A stretch of 24,820 nucleotides of DNA from Reyranella sp. GTDB lineage: Bacteria; Pseudomonadota; Alphaproteobacteria; Reyranellales; Reyranellaceae. The notes below the pieces were generated by a model, which was not told the origin of the DNA, did no database searches, and saw only the letters and a list, made by a program, of their open reading frames with translations. The stretch's first letter is position 1; each line of letters starts with the position of its first letter. Location of the stretch: assembly GCA_030681635.1 (NCBI GenBank), contig JAUXRT010000178.1, positions 1-24,820 of the forward strand, in the 5' to 3' direction. Positions 7,967 to 14,863 of the stretch are shown in pieces. The translations under genes and the position numbers were made by a program.

Positions 7967-8744
7967 TCGGCGTGCCGATGCCGGCCTGGCCCTGCGAGCG
8001 CAGCACGAGCTGCGACGGTGTATGGGGACGGCCGGAGAATTCGGCGATCAGCCGGTCGCTGGCGCCTTCGGTCGCCTCTTCCAGGCGCCGCATGAAGGTC
8101 TGTTTGTCGAGCCCGGTCTCGATGGCCGGCAGGAATTCGATGGCGGCACGGCCGGGCTTCTTCCACCAGTCGCGGCGGTTCCACAGAAGGCCGACGCTGG
8201 TGGCGACCGGCGTCACCGGCAGGCCGAGGTCGCGCGACAGGTAGTAGATGCCAGAGCGATAGCGCTCGCGCTCGCCCGGCGCCATCAGGTTGCCCTCGGG
8301 ATAGATGGCGATATGGCGGCCACTGTCGTAGGCGCGCTTGGCGAACTGGGCGAGGTTCTCGCGCTCGCGGCCGCCGCCGCAGGTGTCGACGCGGATCATC
8401 TGCAGGCGATAGAGGATGGCGCCGATCAGCGGGTAGCGGAACAGCTCCTGCATGGCGACGAAGGCGATGCCCGGGATGCGGGCCGCGAGCAGGATGCCGT
8501 CGCATTCGCTGTGGTGCTTGCCGGCCAGCACCACTGGGCCAGTGACGGGCAGTTGCTCCAGGCCGCGGACTTCGACCTTCATGCCTCCGATCCAGTGCAT
8601 GCCCCAGACCATGGCGCGGGCCCAATGGTGAAGCAGCCCGCGCAGCAGCACCGGCGTCGGGATCGGCACCAGCACGATGCCGATCACGGCCGCAACGAGC
8701 GTCCCGAGGTAGAAATAGGCATTGAAGACAAGGGACCGGGTCAT
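7941..8744 (-). CDS. plsC: Lysophospholipid / 1-acylglycerol-3-phosphate acyltransferase (PlsC family)
   Basis: This membrane-associated acyltransferase is expected to acylate lysophosphatidic acid (or another lysolipid) during phospholipid synthesis. The N-terminus has hydrophobic segments (NAYFYLGTLVAAVIGIVLVPIP). The catalytic HX4D motif is in KHHSECDGI and the phosphate-binding motif is YPEGN, a variant of the usual FPEGT. The preceding block MQELFRYPLIG also fits the family. About 267 residues is normal. Two ATGs (8750 and 8744) compete. The strong promoter found just upstream predicts transcription starting at about 8745, which would make ATG 8744 a leaderless start, so 8744 is used here. 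Transcripts reading through from rsmA could use either. Its 3' end overlaps gmk. It is the last gene of the surA-pdxA-rsmA run but appears able to be expressed on its own. Confidence 0.92.
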   Translation of the reverse strand: MTRSLVFNAYFYLGTLVAAVIGIVLVPIPTPVLLRGLLHHWARAMVWGMHWIGGMKVEVRGLEQLPVTGPVVLAGKHHSECDGILLAARIPGIAFVAMQELFRYPLIGAILYRLQMIRVDTCGGGRERENLAQFAKRAYDSGRHIAIYPEGNLMAPGERERYRSGIYYLSRDLGLPVTPVATSVGLLWNRRDWWKKPGRAAIEFLPAIETGLDKQTFMRRLEEATEGASDRLIAEFSGRPHTPSQLVLRSQGQAGIGTPITAPRAAP

Positions 8745-8751
8745 GCCCATG

Positions 8752-8780
8752 ACAATAGTGAGTGTTCACTCATTTGTCAA
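8752..8780 (-). promoter_or_regulatory. Promoter of plsC embedded in the end of rsmA
   Basis: On the minus strand a perfect -35 hexamer TTGACA (8775-8780) is followed by exactly 17 bp and a -10-like TATTGT (8752-8757, four of six consensus bases). The -35 lies inside the last codons of rsmA (Leu-Asp-Lys). Counting from the -10, the start point falls at about 8745, next to ATG 8744, predicting a leaderless or nearly leaderless plsC transcript. Confidence 0.6.
8759..8772. promoter_or_regulatory. TetR-type palindromic operator in the plsC promoter spacer
   Basis: TGAGTG-TT-CACTCA is a palindrome with perfect 6 bp arms and a 2 bp centre. It sits wholly between the -35 and -10 of the plsC promoter, the classical position for a repressor. 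The layout resembles TetR/AcrR-family operators, but no such regulator is encoded in the window. It overlaps the rsmA stop codon (8770-8772). Confidence 0.55.
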
Positions 8781-9627
8781 GAACGCCGGCCAGCCGCACG
8801 AACTCAGCCACGGTCAGTTCCTCGGCTCGGGCGGTGGGCGAGAGGCCGAGCCCGGTCAGGACGGCCGTAGGGTCGGAAAACAGCCCCGCCAGGGCCCCGC
8901 GGAGCATTTTGCGGCGCTGGCCGAAGGCGGCAGCCGTAACGCGCTCCAGGGGCCTGAGATCGGCAAGGCGATCGCCTGGGGGGCGGGGCCTCAGGCAGGC
9001 CACCGAGGAGGTGACCTTGGGCGGCGGCACGAAAGCCGAGGGGGCGACGTCGAACAGGCGCTGCACGGTGCAGACATGCTGGGCCAGCACCGAGAGCCGG
9101 CCGTAATCCTTGGTCCGGGGCGAGGCGACCAGCCGGTCGACGACCTCCTTCTGGAACATCAGGACCATGTCGGCCACGTCGTCGGCGGCGTGCAGCCAGC
9201 GCACCAGCAAGGCCGTCGAGACGTTGTAGGGCAGGTTGGCCACGATCCGCCGCGGCGGCGGACCCAGGGTCGCGAGCGCCATACCCAGAGCATCGCCCTC
9301 GATGACTTGCAGGCGGCCACGGGCGGCCTCCTGGAGCTGCTGCAGGGCGGTGATGGCGCGCGTGTCCACTTCGATGGCGACGACGCTGGTCGCGCCTTCG
9401 AGCAGCAGCGCGCGCGTCAGGCCGCCGGGGCCAGGGCCGACCTCGACCACGGTGCCGGGAGACAGGGGCGCGGCGGCGCGGGCGATGCGTCGTGTCAGGT
9501 TGAGGTCGAGCAGGAAATGCTGGCCCAGGCGCTTGCGGGCGTCGAGACCGTGGGCGGCGATGGTCTCACGCAGCGGCGGCAGGCCGGCCAATCCAGCTGC
9601 GATGGCCGCCGCGATGTCGTCGCTCAT
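8770..9627 (-). CDS. rsmA: 16S rRNA (adenine1518-N6/adenine1519-N6)-dimethyltransferase
   Basis: RsmA (KsgA) dimethylates two adjacent adenines near the 3' end of 16S rRNA during 30S subunit maturation. The 285-residue protein shows the N-terminal RKRLGQHFLLDLNLTRRIARAA and the SAM-binding motif VVEVGPGPGGLTRALL (about residues 60-75). The ribose-contacting acidic residue is in VVAIEVDTRA and the catalytic motif IV is NLPYN. The C-terminal helical domain contains FVPPPKVTSSV and AAFGQRRKMLRGAL. All signature residues are present. It starts 19 bp after the pdxA stop on the same strand. Its last codons also contain the plsC promoter. Confidence 0.97.
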   Translation of the reverse strand: MSDDIAAAIAAGLAGLPPLRETIAAHGLDARKRLGQHFLLDLNLTRRIARAAAPLSPGTVVEVGPGPGGLTRALLLEGATSVVAIEVDTRAITALQQLQEAARGRLQVIEGDALGMALATLGPPPRRIVANLPYNVSTALLVRWLHAADDVADMVLMFQKEVVDRLVASPRTKDYGRLSVLAQHVCTVQRLFDVAPSAFVPPPKVTSSVACLRPRPPGDRLADLRPLERVTAAAFGQRRKMLRGALAGLFSDPTAVLTGLGLSPTARAEELTVAEFVRLAGVLDK

Positions 9628-9646
9628 CGCTCAGGGCCTCATCGTC

Positions 9647-10660
9647 TCAGGTATGGCGCCGGCGGGCCATGTCGTCGGCCATGGCGAGGGCGGCGATCAG
9701 GCTGGCCGGATCGGCGCGGCCGGCGCCGGCGATGTCGAGCGCGGTGCCGTGGTCGGGCGACGTCCGTACGAAAGGAAGCCCCAGGGTCACGTTGACGCCG
9801 CCCGAGAAGTCGATGGTCTTGATCGGGATCAGCGCCTGGTCGTGATACATGCAGAGCGCGGCGTCGTAGGTGGCGCGCGCGGCGGGATGGAACAGTGTGT
9901 CGGCCGGTGCCGGCCCGCGCACATCGATGCCGTCGCGACGGAGGGTCTCGATTGCCGGCACGATCAGCCGGGCTTCCTCGCTGCCCATGGTGCCCTGCTC
10001 GCCGGCATGGGGATTGAGCGCCGCCACGACCAGCCGCGGCCGGGCGATGCCGAACAGCGCGGTGAGTGCCGCCGCCGTGATACGGCCGACCCGCACGATG
10101 CCCTTGGCATCCAGCGCATGCACGGCCTCGGCCAGAGAGAGATGGATCGTGACCGGGACCACGCGGAGGCCGGGACAGGCCAGCATCATCGCGACGTCGG
10201 CCGGCTTGCCCGCGGCACCGCCGGCCAGCTCGGCCAGGAATTCCGTATGGCCGGGATGGCGGAAGCCTACGTCTTGCAGGGTCTTCTTCTGGATGGGGTT
10301 GGTCACCACACCGGCGATCTCGGCCGCGAGCGCAAGGGCCACGCCCCGTTCGATGGCCTCCAGCGTGGCCGGCGCATTGACGGGATCGGGCCGGCCCGGC
10401 GTTGCCGGGGCGCGCAGCTTCACGGCCAGCACCGGCAGTGCCGTCGCGAAGACCGCGACAGCATCGGCCGGCCGTGCGATTTCCTGGACGCGCACGTCGA
10501 GGCCAAGGTCGCGGGCCAAGGCCGTCAGTCGGCTTGCGTCGTCGAGGACAAAGAACGGCCGATCCGCCGGCTTGCGCGCCAGCCACGCCTTGAGACTGAG
10601 TTCGCCGCCGATCCCGGCCGGCTCGCCCATGGTAACGGCGAGCGGCAGAGCGGCTGTCAC
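9647..10660 (-). CDS. pdxA: 4-hydroxythreonine-4-phosphate dehydrogenase
   Basis: PdxA oxidises 4-phosphohydroxy-L-threonine in the DXP-dependent route to pyridoxal 5'-phosphate, using NAD and a divalent metal. The sequence has the N-terminal LAVTMGEPAGIGGELSLKAW, the metal-ligand motifs GHTEFLAE and NPHAGEQG, and the C-terminal YHDQALIPIKTIDF and RTSPDHGTALDIAG. The length of 337 residues is normal. The start is GTG at 10658-10660: it overlaps the surA stop (GTGA) and places TAALPLAVTMGEP at the N-terminus as in the family. A longer in-frame extension would overlap surA and reads like non-coding sequence. The surA-pdxA-rsmA order is the widely conserved one. Confidence 0.97.
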   Translation of the reverse strand: MTAALPLAVTMGEPAGIGGELSLKAWLARKPADRPFFVLDDASRLTALARDLGLDVRVQEIARPADAVAVFATALPVLAVKLRAPATPGRPDPVNAPATLEAIERGVALALAAEIAGVVTNPIQKKTLQDVGFRHPGHTEFLAELAGGAAGKPADVAMMLACPGLRVVPVTIHLSLAEAVHALDAKGIVRVGRITAAALTALFGIARPRLVVAALNPHAGEQGTMGSEEARLIVPAIETLRRDGIDVRGPAPADTLFHPAARATYDAALCMYHDQALIPIKTIDFSGGVNVTLGLPFVRTSPDHGTALDIAGAGRADPASLIAALAMADDMARRRHT

Positions 10661-11916
10661 GGCTTGACGTCGATGGTCGACGTGCGCTTGAGGTCGCGCA
10701 TGTAGCGACGGCTGGCGGCCTCGAGCTTCTGCAGGAGGATCTGCTGTGAGATGGCGTCGCGGGTGGGCAATCCGTCGCCGCCGGCGCGGCTGCACAGGGC
10801 GACGATCTGGAGGCCTTCGGCGACCCGGAACGGCCCTGCGGTTCCCCCCGCCTGCAGGCGGGGGATGTCCTCGTACATCTGGCGATTGCCGGACAGGTCA
10901 CCGACGCGCACGCCCTTCAGATCGCCCGATGTGGCCCCCTTGAGCTGCCGGGCCTGGGCATGGAGGTCGGTGCATTGGCGCACGGACGCCATCGCCTTTT
11001 GCGCGTCGGCGGAAGCGCGGCTTGTTTCCTCGGCCGAGGCGTTGACGGGCAACGACAAGGTCAGCTGGACCAGGTTCAGCCGGACGTCGTCGGGGCGGGT
11101 GGCGGCGAATTGGCGGCGGTCGACGACGTACAGGATATGCCAGCCGCCGGGGCTGCGGACGGGCTCGGAAAACTGACGGGGCTGCAGCTTCTCGATGGCG
11201 GTATCGAGGGCCGGATCGAGCGACCCCGGCAGGACCCAGCCGAGATCGCCGCCGGTCTGCGCCGAGGCGCCCTGGGAGAATTGCTGGGCGACCGCGGCGA
11301 ATGGCGCGCCGCGCTTCAGCTGATCGAGGATGCGGTCGGCGCTGCGCTTGGCCTCGTCCACGCTGTCCGTACGGTCGACCGGGACGAAGATCTCGGCCAC
11401 CCGCGATTCGGTCTTGCCGATGTTGGCCCTGAGCCGCGTCAAGGCATCGTCGATCTCGGCTTCGGAAACCTCGACCTGGGGCCGGACCTTGCGGCGCACG
11501 ACTTTTCCCCAGGCGAGCTGGGCTTCGAACTGCTGGGCGGCGATGTCGTAGGGGACGCCGATGCTCTGCAGGAAGAGCTTGAACTGGCCGGGGCTCATGC
11601 CGGCGCCGCGCTCGATCTCGCTCAGGCGTTGCTGGACCTCGGCGTCGGAGGTGGGGAGGCCGAGCCGCTTGGCATTCTGGATCTGCAGCCGCTCGTCGAT
11701 CATCTGGCGCAGGACCTGGGAAGCCATGCGTTGGCGCAGGTCGGCGCTATCCTGCAGGCCGGAGGTCTTGATCGCGAACTGGATGCGTTGGCTGAGATCG
11801 AAGTCGGTGATCGCGTCGTCGTTCACGCGCGCCACGACGCGCACCTGGGCCGATGCGAGGACAGGAGAAAGGACCAGGAGGATCGCGACGATGGCGCGGA
11901 GGAACAACGCGGACAT
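10657..11916 (-). CDS. surA: Periplasmic peptidyl-prolyl isomerase / outer-membrane protein chaperone SurA
   Basis: SurA escorts unfolded outer-membrane proteins across the periplasm to the BAM complex. The protein of 419 residues begins with a clear signal peptide (MSALFLRAIVAILLVLSPVLASA, cleavage predicted before Gln24). The SurA N-terminal chaperone domain follows, with VVARVNDDAITDFDLSQRI. A single parvulin-type rotamase domain is recognisable (VAEIFVPVDRTDS through GGDLGWVLPGSLDPAL to SPGGWHILYVVDRR), and a less conserved C-terminal helix lies beyond. ATG 11914-11916 is chosen because the signal peptide begins there; an upstream extension in frame lacks coding character. In gammaproteobacteria lptD precedes surA. 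Here a divergent polysaccharide gene occupies that place. Confidence 0.94.
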   Translation of the reverse strand: MSALFLRAIVAILLVLSPVLASAQVRVVARVNDDAITDFDLSQRIQFAIKTSGLQDSADLRQRMASQVLRQMIDERLQIQNAKRLGLPTSDAEVQQRLSEIERGAGMSPGQFKLFLQSIGVPYDIAAQQFEAQLAWGKVVRRKVRPQVEVSEAEIDDALTRLRANIGKTESRVAEIFVPVDRTDSVDEAKRSADRILDQLKRGAPFAAVAQQFSQGASAQTGGDLGWVLPGSLDPALDTAIEKLQPRQFSEPVRSPGGWHILYVVDRRQFAATRPDDVRLNLVQLTLSLPVNASAEETSRASADAQKAMASVRQCTDLHAQARQLKGATSGDLKGVRVGDLSGNRQMYEDIPRLQAGGTAGPFRVAEGLQIVALCSRAGGDGLPTRDAISQQILLQKLEAASRRYMRDLKRTSTIDVKP

Positions 11917-11946
11917 TTGACCGATGATTTGAAAGAAGGGATGCGT

Positions 11947-11974
11947 ATTATATTCCGATATTCCGTTGCAACAA
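11947..11974 (-). promoter_or_regulatory. Probable surA promoter with nested repeats
   Basis: On the minus strand a perfect -10 TATAAT (11947-11952) follows a -35-like TTGTTG (11969-11974) at 16 bp spacing, giving a start near 11940 and a leader of about 24 nt before the surA ATG. The spacer contains an exact tandem duplication of CGGAATAT (11950-11965). The -35 lies between the arms of an 8 bp inverted repeat, listed separately. Confidence 0.5.
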
Positions 11975-11986
11975 TGCCGCAACGGA
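11962..11986. repeat. 8 bp inverted repeat around the surA -35 region
   Basis: TCCGTTGC (11962-11969) and GCAACGGA (11979-11986) are perfect inverted copies separated by 9 bp. The pair brackets the putative surA -35 element, a position suited to an operator. No poly-T follows on either strand, so it is unlikely to be a terminator. Confidence 0.6.
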
Positions 11987-12018
11987 GCGCGCGGGGCATA
12001 TCGTCCGACTGTGGCAAC

Positions 12019-12048
12019 TTGCGGGCATGCCTGTTGCGGGCATGCTTG
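12019..12048. repeat. 15 bp tandem repeat, two copies
   Basis: Two head-to-tail 15 bp units (12019-12033 and 12034-12048), sharing TTGCGGGCATGC, differ at one position only. They lie in the 190 bp gap between surA and the divergent FkbM gene. A weak plus-strand promoter candidate starts at the end of the second unit: TTGACG at 12046-12051, then 17 bp, then TAGCCG with only two -10 matches. It could serve the FkbM gene. Confidence 0.7.
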
Positions 12049-12106
12049 ACGCTCGGCGGTGGGTGCGTTAGCCGGACACCGCATTTCGAGGGCCTTGAAC
12101 TTCCGC

Positions 12107-13153
12107 ATGACCGTCGCTCGCCGTTCGATCAGCGTCGCCCGCGCATGGGCGTGGATATCCTCCGGCGCGGGCTACCACCTCGACAACTTCGGTCGCTGGT
12201 TGATCGTGCGCGCGCCCCGGCTCGGCGCGGCCTATGCCGCCTGGTGGACGCCGGGGGCTCCCAAGCTCGGTCCTCGGCCGGGCTGGGGCTTCGCCGAGGA
12301 ATATTACGAGCAACGCCAGTGGCTGGCGTGCCGGCGCGGCGCCCTGTGGGAGGCAGCCCGCGACAACAACCTCGTGGTGCCGCTCAGCGTGCGGTGGCTG
12401 GCCGGCACGACGGTCGACGTGACCCTGGGAAACGACAACAGCCTCTGCCTCTATGTCTGCGGCTCGTTCGAGCCCAACGAGTTCAACTTCCTCGACCGCC
12501 TGCTGAAGCCCGGCATGGTGTTCGTCGATGTCGGCGCCAACGACGGCTACTACACGCTGTTCGCGGCGCGTCGGGTTGGTCCTGAGGGGCGTGTCGTCTC
12601 GGTCGAGCCGAGCTCGCGCGAGCGCGGGCATCTCGAACGCAACATCGCGCGCAACGGCATCGGCAACGTGACGATCGTGCCGGCGGCACTCGGTGCGGCA
12701 GCCGGCCATGCCGATCTCCATCTCGCCCACGGCGTTCACACCGGGCACAACACGCTGGGCCAGTTCGCGCACGACGATGTCGTGCCCGCGCGAGTCGAAC
12801 GCGTGCCGCTCGAAACGCTCGACGCGGTGGTGACTCGACTCGGCCTGCCGCGAGTCGACGTGGTCAAGATCGACGTCGAGGGCGGGGAGGCGAACGTGAT
12901 CGCCGGCGCGCGGGCGATGCTGGCGGCGATGCGGCCGGTGTTGATGATGGAGGTGAGCGACGGAGCGTTGCGGGCTCAGGGCAGCAGCCAGAAGGCGTTG
13001 CTGGAGATGCTGCGGGGTGAGTTGGGGTATGAGATTTTGGTGTTTTCGGAGAAGTCGGGATTGGTTGAGCGGCAAGTGGCCGGTGCGCCGCTTTCGTCGA
13101 ATATCATTGCGGTGCCGGGGGAGCGCTCAATTGAGGCGCTGAATGAATCGTAG
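12107..13153 (+). CDS. FkbM family methyltransferase (first copy)
   Basis: This 348-residue SAM-dependent methyltransferase of the FkbM type usually O-methylates sugars or polyketides. The first 130 residues are a variable N-terminal region containing GYHLDN and FAEEYYEQRQW. The FkbM domain then begins with the SAM-binding loop MVFVDVGANDGYYTLFAA (about residue 137 on), followed by VVSVEPSSRERGHLERNI. The typical VDVVKIDVEGGEANVIAGA comes later. ATG 12107 is preferred; GTG 12059 in the same frame is possible and neither has a strong Shine-Dalgarno. Codon choice changes near the 3' end: from about 13020 on, codons become rich in G/T third bases compared with the C/G-ending codons before. It overlaps the next gene by 11 bp, suggesting an operon with the sugar epimerase. 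Confidence 0.9.
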   Translation: MTVARRSISVARAWAWISSGAGYHLDNFGRWLIVRAPRLGAAYAAWWTPGAPKLGPRPGWGFAEEYYEQRQWLACRRGALWEAARDNNLVVPLSVRWLAGTTVDVTLGNDNSLCLYVCGSFEPNEFNFLDRLLKPGMVFVDVGANDGYYTLFAARRVGPEGRVVSVEPSSRERGHLERNIARNGIGNVTIVPAALGAAAGHADLHLAHGVHTGHNTLGQFAHDDVVPARVERVPLETLDAVVTRLGLPRVDVVKIDVEGGEANVIAGARAMLAAMRPVLMMEVSDGALRAQGSSQKALLEMLRGELGYEILVFSEKSGLVERQVAGAPLSSNIIAVPGERSIEALNES

Positions 13154-14351
13154 CTCAGTCGGCGATACAGGACAGGATCTGGCGTTGACGCAGCGAGCTA
13201 TCGCCGTGTCGGCGGGGCATTTGACGGAATGGGCCAAGAGGCACGCCTTGCCCTTCTGGGCCACCGTTGGCTATGACGCGCAGAAGGATCGCTTCGAAGA
13301 GCAGCTGGCAATTGCCGGTGAGCGAATGCACGACGGTCCCATTCGTTTGATGGTCCAGGCGCGCCAAATTTATGTCTACGCTCTTGCTGTACGAAGGGGC
13401 TGGTATGAGCCGGCGCTTCCTCTGGTTGAGCGTGCCTTCCATTCGATGCAGCGGGACTATCATAGGCGCGATGGTCGCGACGGATGGGCCTTCTCGATAA
13501 TGCGAGACGGCAAGGTCGTTGATCCCATCCGTGACCTCTACGCGCACGCCTTCGTGTTGCTGGCAGTCGCCTCTTACGTGGACGCGACGGGCAAATCGGC
13601 GGCCCTGACGATTGCGGACGAAACGCTGGACTTTCTTGACGCCAACCTTTTGGCACCGCAGGGCGGGGGATATGTGGAGGCTGTTCCCCGTCGCGTCGGG
13701 CATCGTCGGCAGAACCCTCACATGCACCTCTTCGAGGCGTTGTTGGCCTTGTGGGAATGTTCGCAGCAGCGCCAGTATCTGGAACGGGCGGAGGAGTTGT
13801 TTGTCCTGTTGAAGTCCCGCTTCTTTCAGCGTGGAAGCGGGGTGCTCGTTGAATATTTTGACGATGGGTTGAGACCGGCGGCAGGGCTGGCTGGCGCCAT
13901 CGTCGAGCCTGGCCACCATTACGAATGGTGCTGGTTATTGCGAAGATTTGAGAAGGCGACAGGTCGCCAGGAACCGGGTTCTCTGGTCGACGCGCTCTAT
14001 ACACACGCGGACCGAAACGGCTTCGATTCAGAAGGGTTGGTCATCGATGAAATCTTTGCCGATGGAACGCCCAAGACGCAGTCGCGCCGGCTCTGGCCGA
14101 TGGCCGAAGCTATAAAGTGCAATTTGCTCGAAGGCGTGCGCGGAAGAGCCGGATGCCTGGACAAGGCGGCCGTTCTGACCGGATTGCTCGCTAGACGGTT
14201 TCTCGAGCCCACATTACAGGGAACTTGGATTGATCGTTTGGACGCTGCTGGCCGGCCGATCGTCGATTTCGTTCCCGCGAGTTCGCTGTATCATGTGATA
14301 GGCGCCATCGACGAGTTGCGCCAAATCGCGTCCGATCACGTGAGCGCCTGA
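13143..14351 (+). CDS. AGE family sugar epimerase/isomerase
   Basis: The 402-residue protein belongs to the N-acylglucosamine 2-epimerase (AGE) superfamily, an alpha6/alpha6-barrel fold. Members interconvert C2 epimers of hexosamines or isomerise mannose and fructose or their phosphates. Recognisable blocks are IRLMVQARQIYVYALAV, DPIRDLYAHAFVLLAVASY, QNPHMHLFEALLALWE, EPGHHYEWCWLLRRFEKATG and RRLWPMAEAIKCNLL. The final PASSLYHVIGAIDELR completes the set. The catalytic-type histidines in NPHMHLFEA, EPGHHYEW and SSLYHV are all present. The specific sugar cannot be deduced. Base composition is visibly more AT-rich than the housekeeping genes to the left. The 3' end is almost back to back with the convergent RmlC-like gene (2 bp gap). 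Confidence 0.9.
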   Translation: MNRSSVGDTGQDLALTQRAIAVSAGHLTEWAKRHALPFWATVGYDAQKDRFEEQLAIAGERMHDGPIRLMVQARQIYVYALAVRRGWYEPALPLVERAFHSMQRDYHRRDGRDGWAFSIMRDGKVVDPIRDLYAHAFVLLAVASYVDATGKSAALTIADETLDFLDANLLAPQGGGYVEAVPRRVGHRRQNPHMHLFEALLALWECSQQRQYLERAEELFVLLKSRFFQRGSGVLVEYFDDGLRPAAGLAGAIVEPGHHYEWCWLLRRFEKATGRQEPGSLVDALYTHADRNGFDSEGLVIDEIFADGTPKTQSRRLWPMAEAIKCNLLEGVRGRAGCLDKAAVLTGLLARRFLEPTLQGTWIDRLDAAGRPIVDFVPASSLYHVIGAIDELRQIASDHVSA

Positions 14352-14353
14352 GC

Positions 14354-14857
14354 TTACCCTTGGTCCCGCTGCGACAGGATCGGGTTCTTCACAGGCCACC
14401 AGATGTTCAGTTCCGGGTCGTCCCAGCGGAGGGTGAACTGCGAGGCGCGATCGTATTCCGTGCTTTGCTTGTAGTGGAAGATCGCCTCTTCACTCATGAC
14501 GACATGACCATTTCCGAAATTCGGAGGCACCAGTATCTGGAGACGATTGACGTCAGACAGTGTGAAAGATGCCCATTGCCGATACTGTGAAGAGTTCGGG
14601 TCGTTATTGACGACGACGAAATAGAAACTACCGCGCAGGCAGGAGATCAGTTTCCAGGTCCTAGTGTCGCCATGGATGCCACGCAGCACATGCCGATGCG
14701 AGACGGAGATGTCGTCCTGGATGAATTCGATCGGGATGCCAGCGTTGAAATAGATGCTGCGGTTGTAGGTTTCGATGTAGTGGCCGCGAAAGTCCTCGAA
14801 CACCGTTGGCGGCTTCAGCATCAGGACAGAATTGAGCTTCGTCGTGAACACTTCCAT
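14354..14857 (-). CDS. RmlC-like nucleotide-sugar 3,5-epimerase (variant active site)
   Basis: At 167 residues this is a cupin protein of the dTDP-4-dehydrorhamnose 3,5-epimerase family, which epimerises 4-keto-6-deoxy nucleotide sugars. The pattern DFRGHYIETYNRSIYF, FIQDDISVSHRHVLRGIHG, WKLISCLRGSFYFVVV, IFHYKQSTEYDRAS, then RWDDPELNIWWP and LSQRD follows the family from end to end. The active-site His (LRGIH), Lys (WKL) and Tyr (YKQSTEY) are present. The usual FAHGF block reads FGNGH, so the second His is Asn, and the Asp of the FDVAVD strand is missing. Those changes suggest a different substrate or a single-carbon epimerisation. Its operon partners (kinase and GDP-mannose-type dehydratase) favour a GDP-sugar such as GDP-6-deoxy-4-keto-heptose over dTDP-rhamnose. 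AGGGTGA precedes the ATG, overlapping the Nudix stop. Confidence 0.88.
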   Translation of the reverse strand: MEVFTTKLNSVLMLKPPTVFEDFRGHYIETYNRSIYFNAGIPIEFIQDDISVSHRHVLRGIHGDTRTWKLISCLRGSFYFVVVNNDPNSSQYRQWASFTLSDVNRLQILVPPNFGNGHVVMSEEAIFHYKQSTEYDRASQFTLRWDDPELNIWWPVKNPILSQRDQG

Positions 14858-14863
14858 GGATAG

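Noticed and set aside
9236..12585. Long plus-strand frames opposite rsmA, pdxA and surA (9236-10705 and 10960-12585)
   Set aside because: The minus-strand genes are unmistakable and the plus-strand translations show no conserved domain.
13150..13161. TAGCTCAGTCGG, identical to a typical tRNA D-arm (box A), at the FkbM/AGE gene junction
   Set aside because: No acceptor stem, anticodon arm or TTCGA-type T-arm follows at the right distances, and the sequence is coding in the AGE gene. It is treated as chance, although it lies near the composition change.
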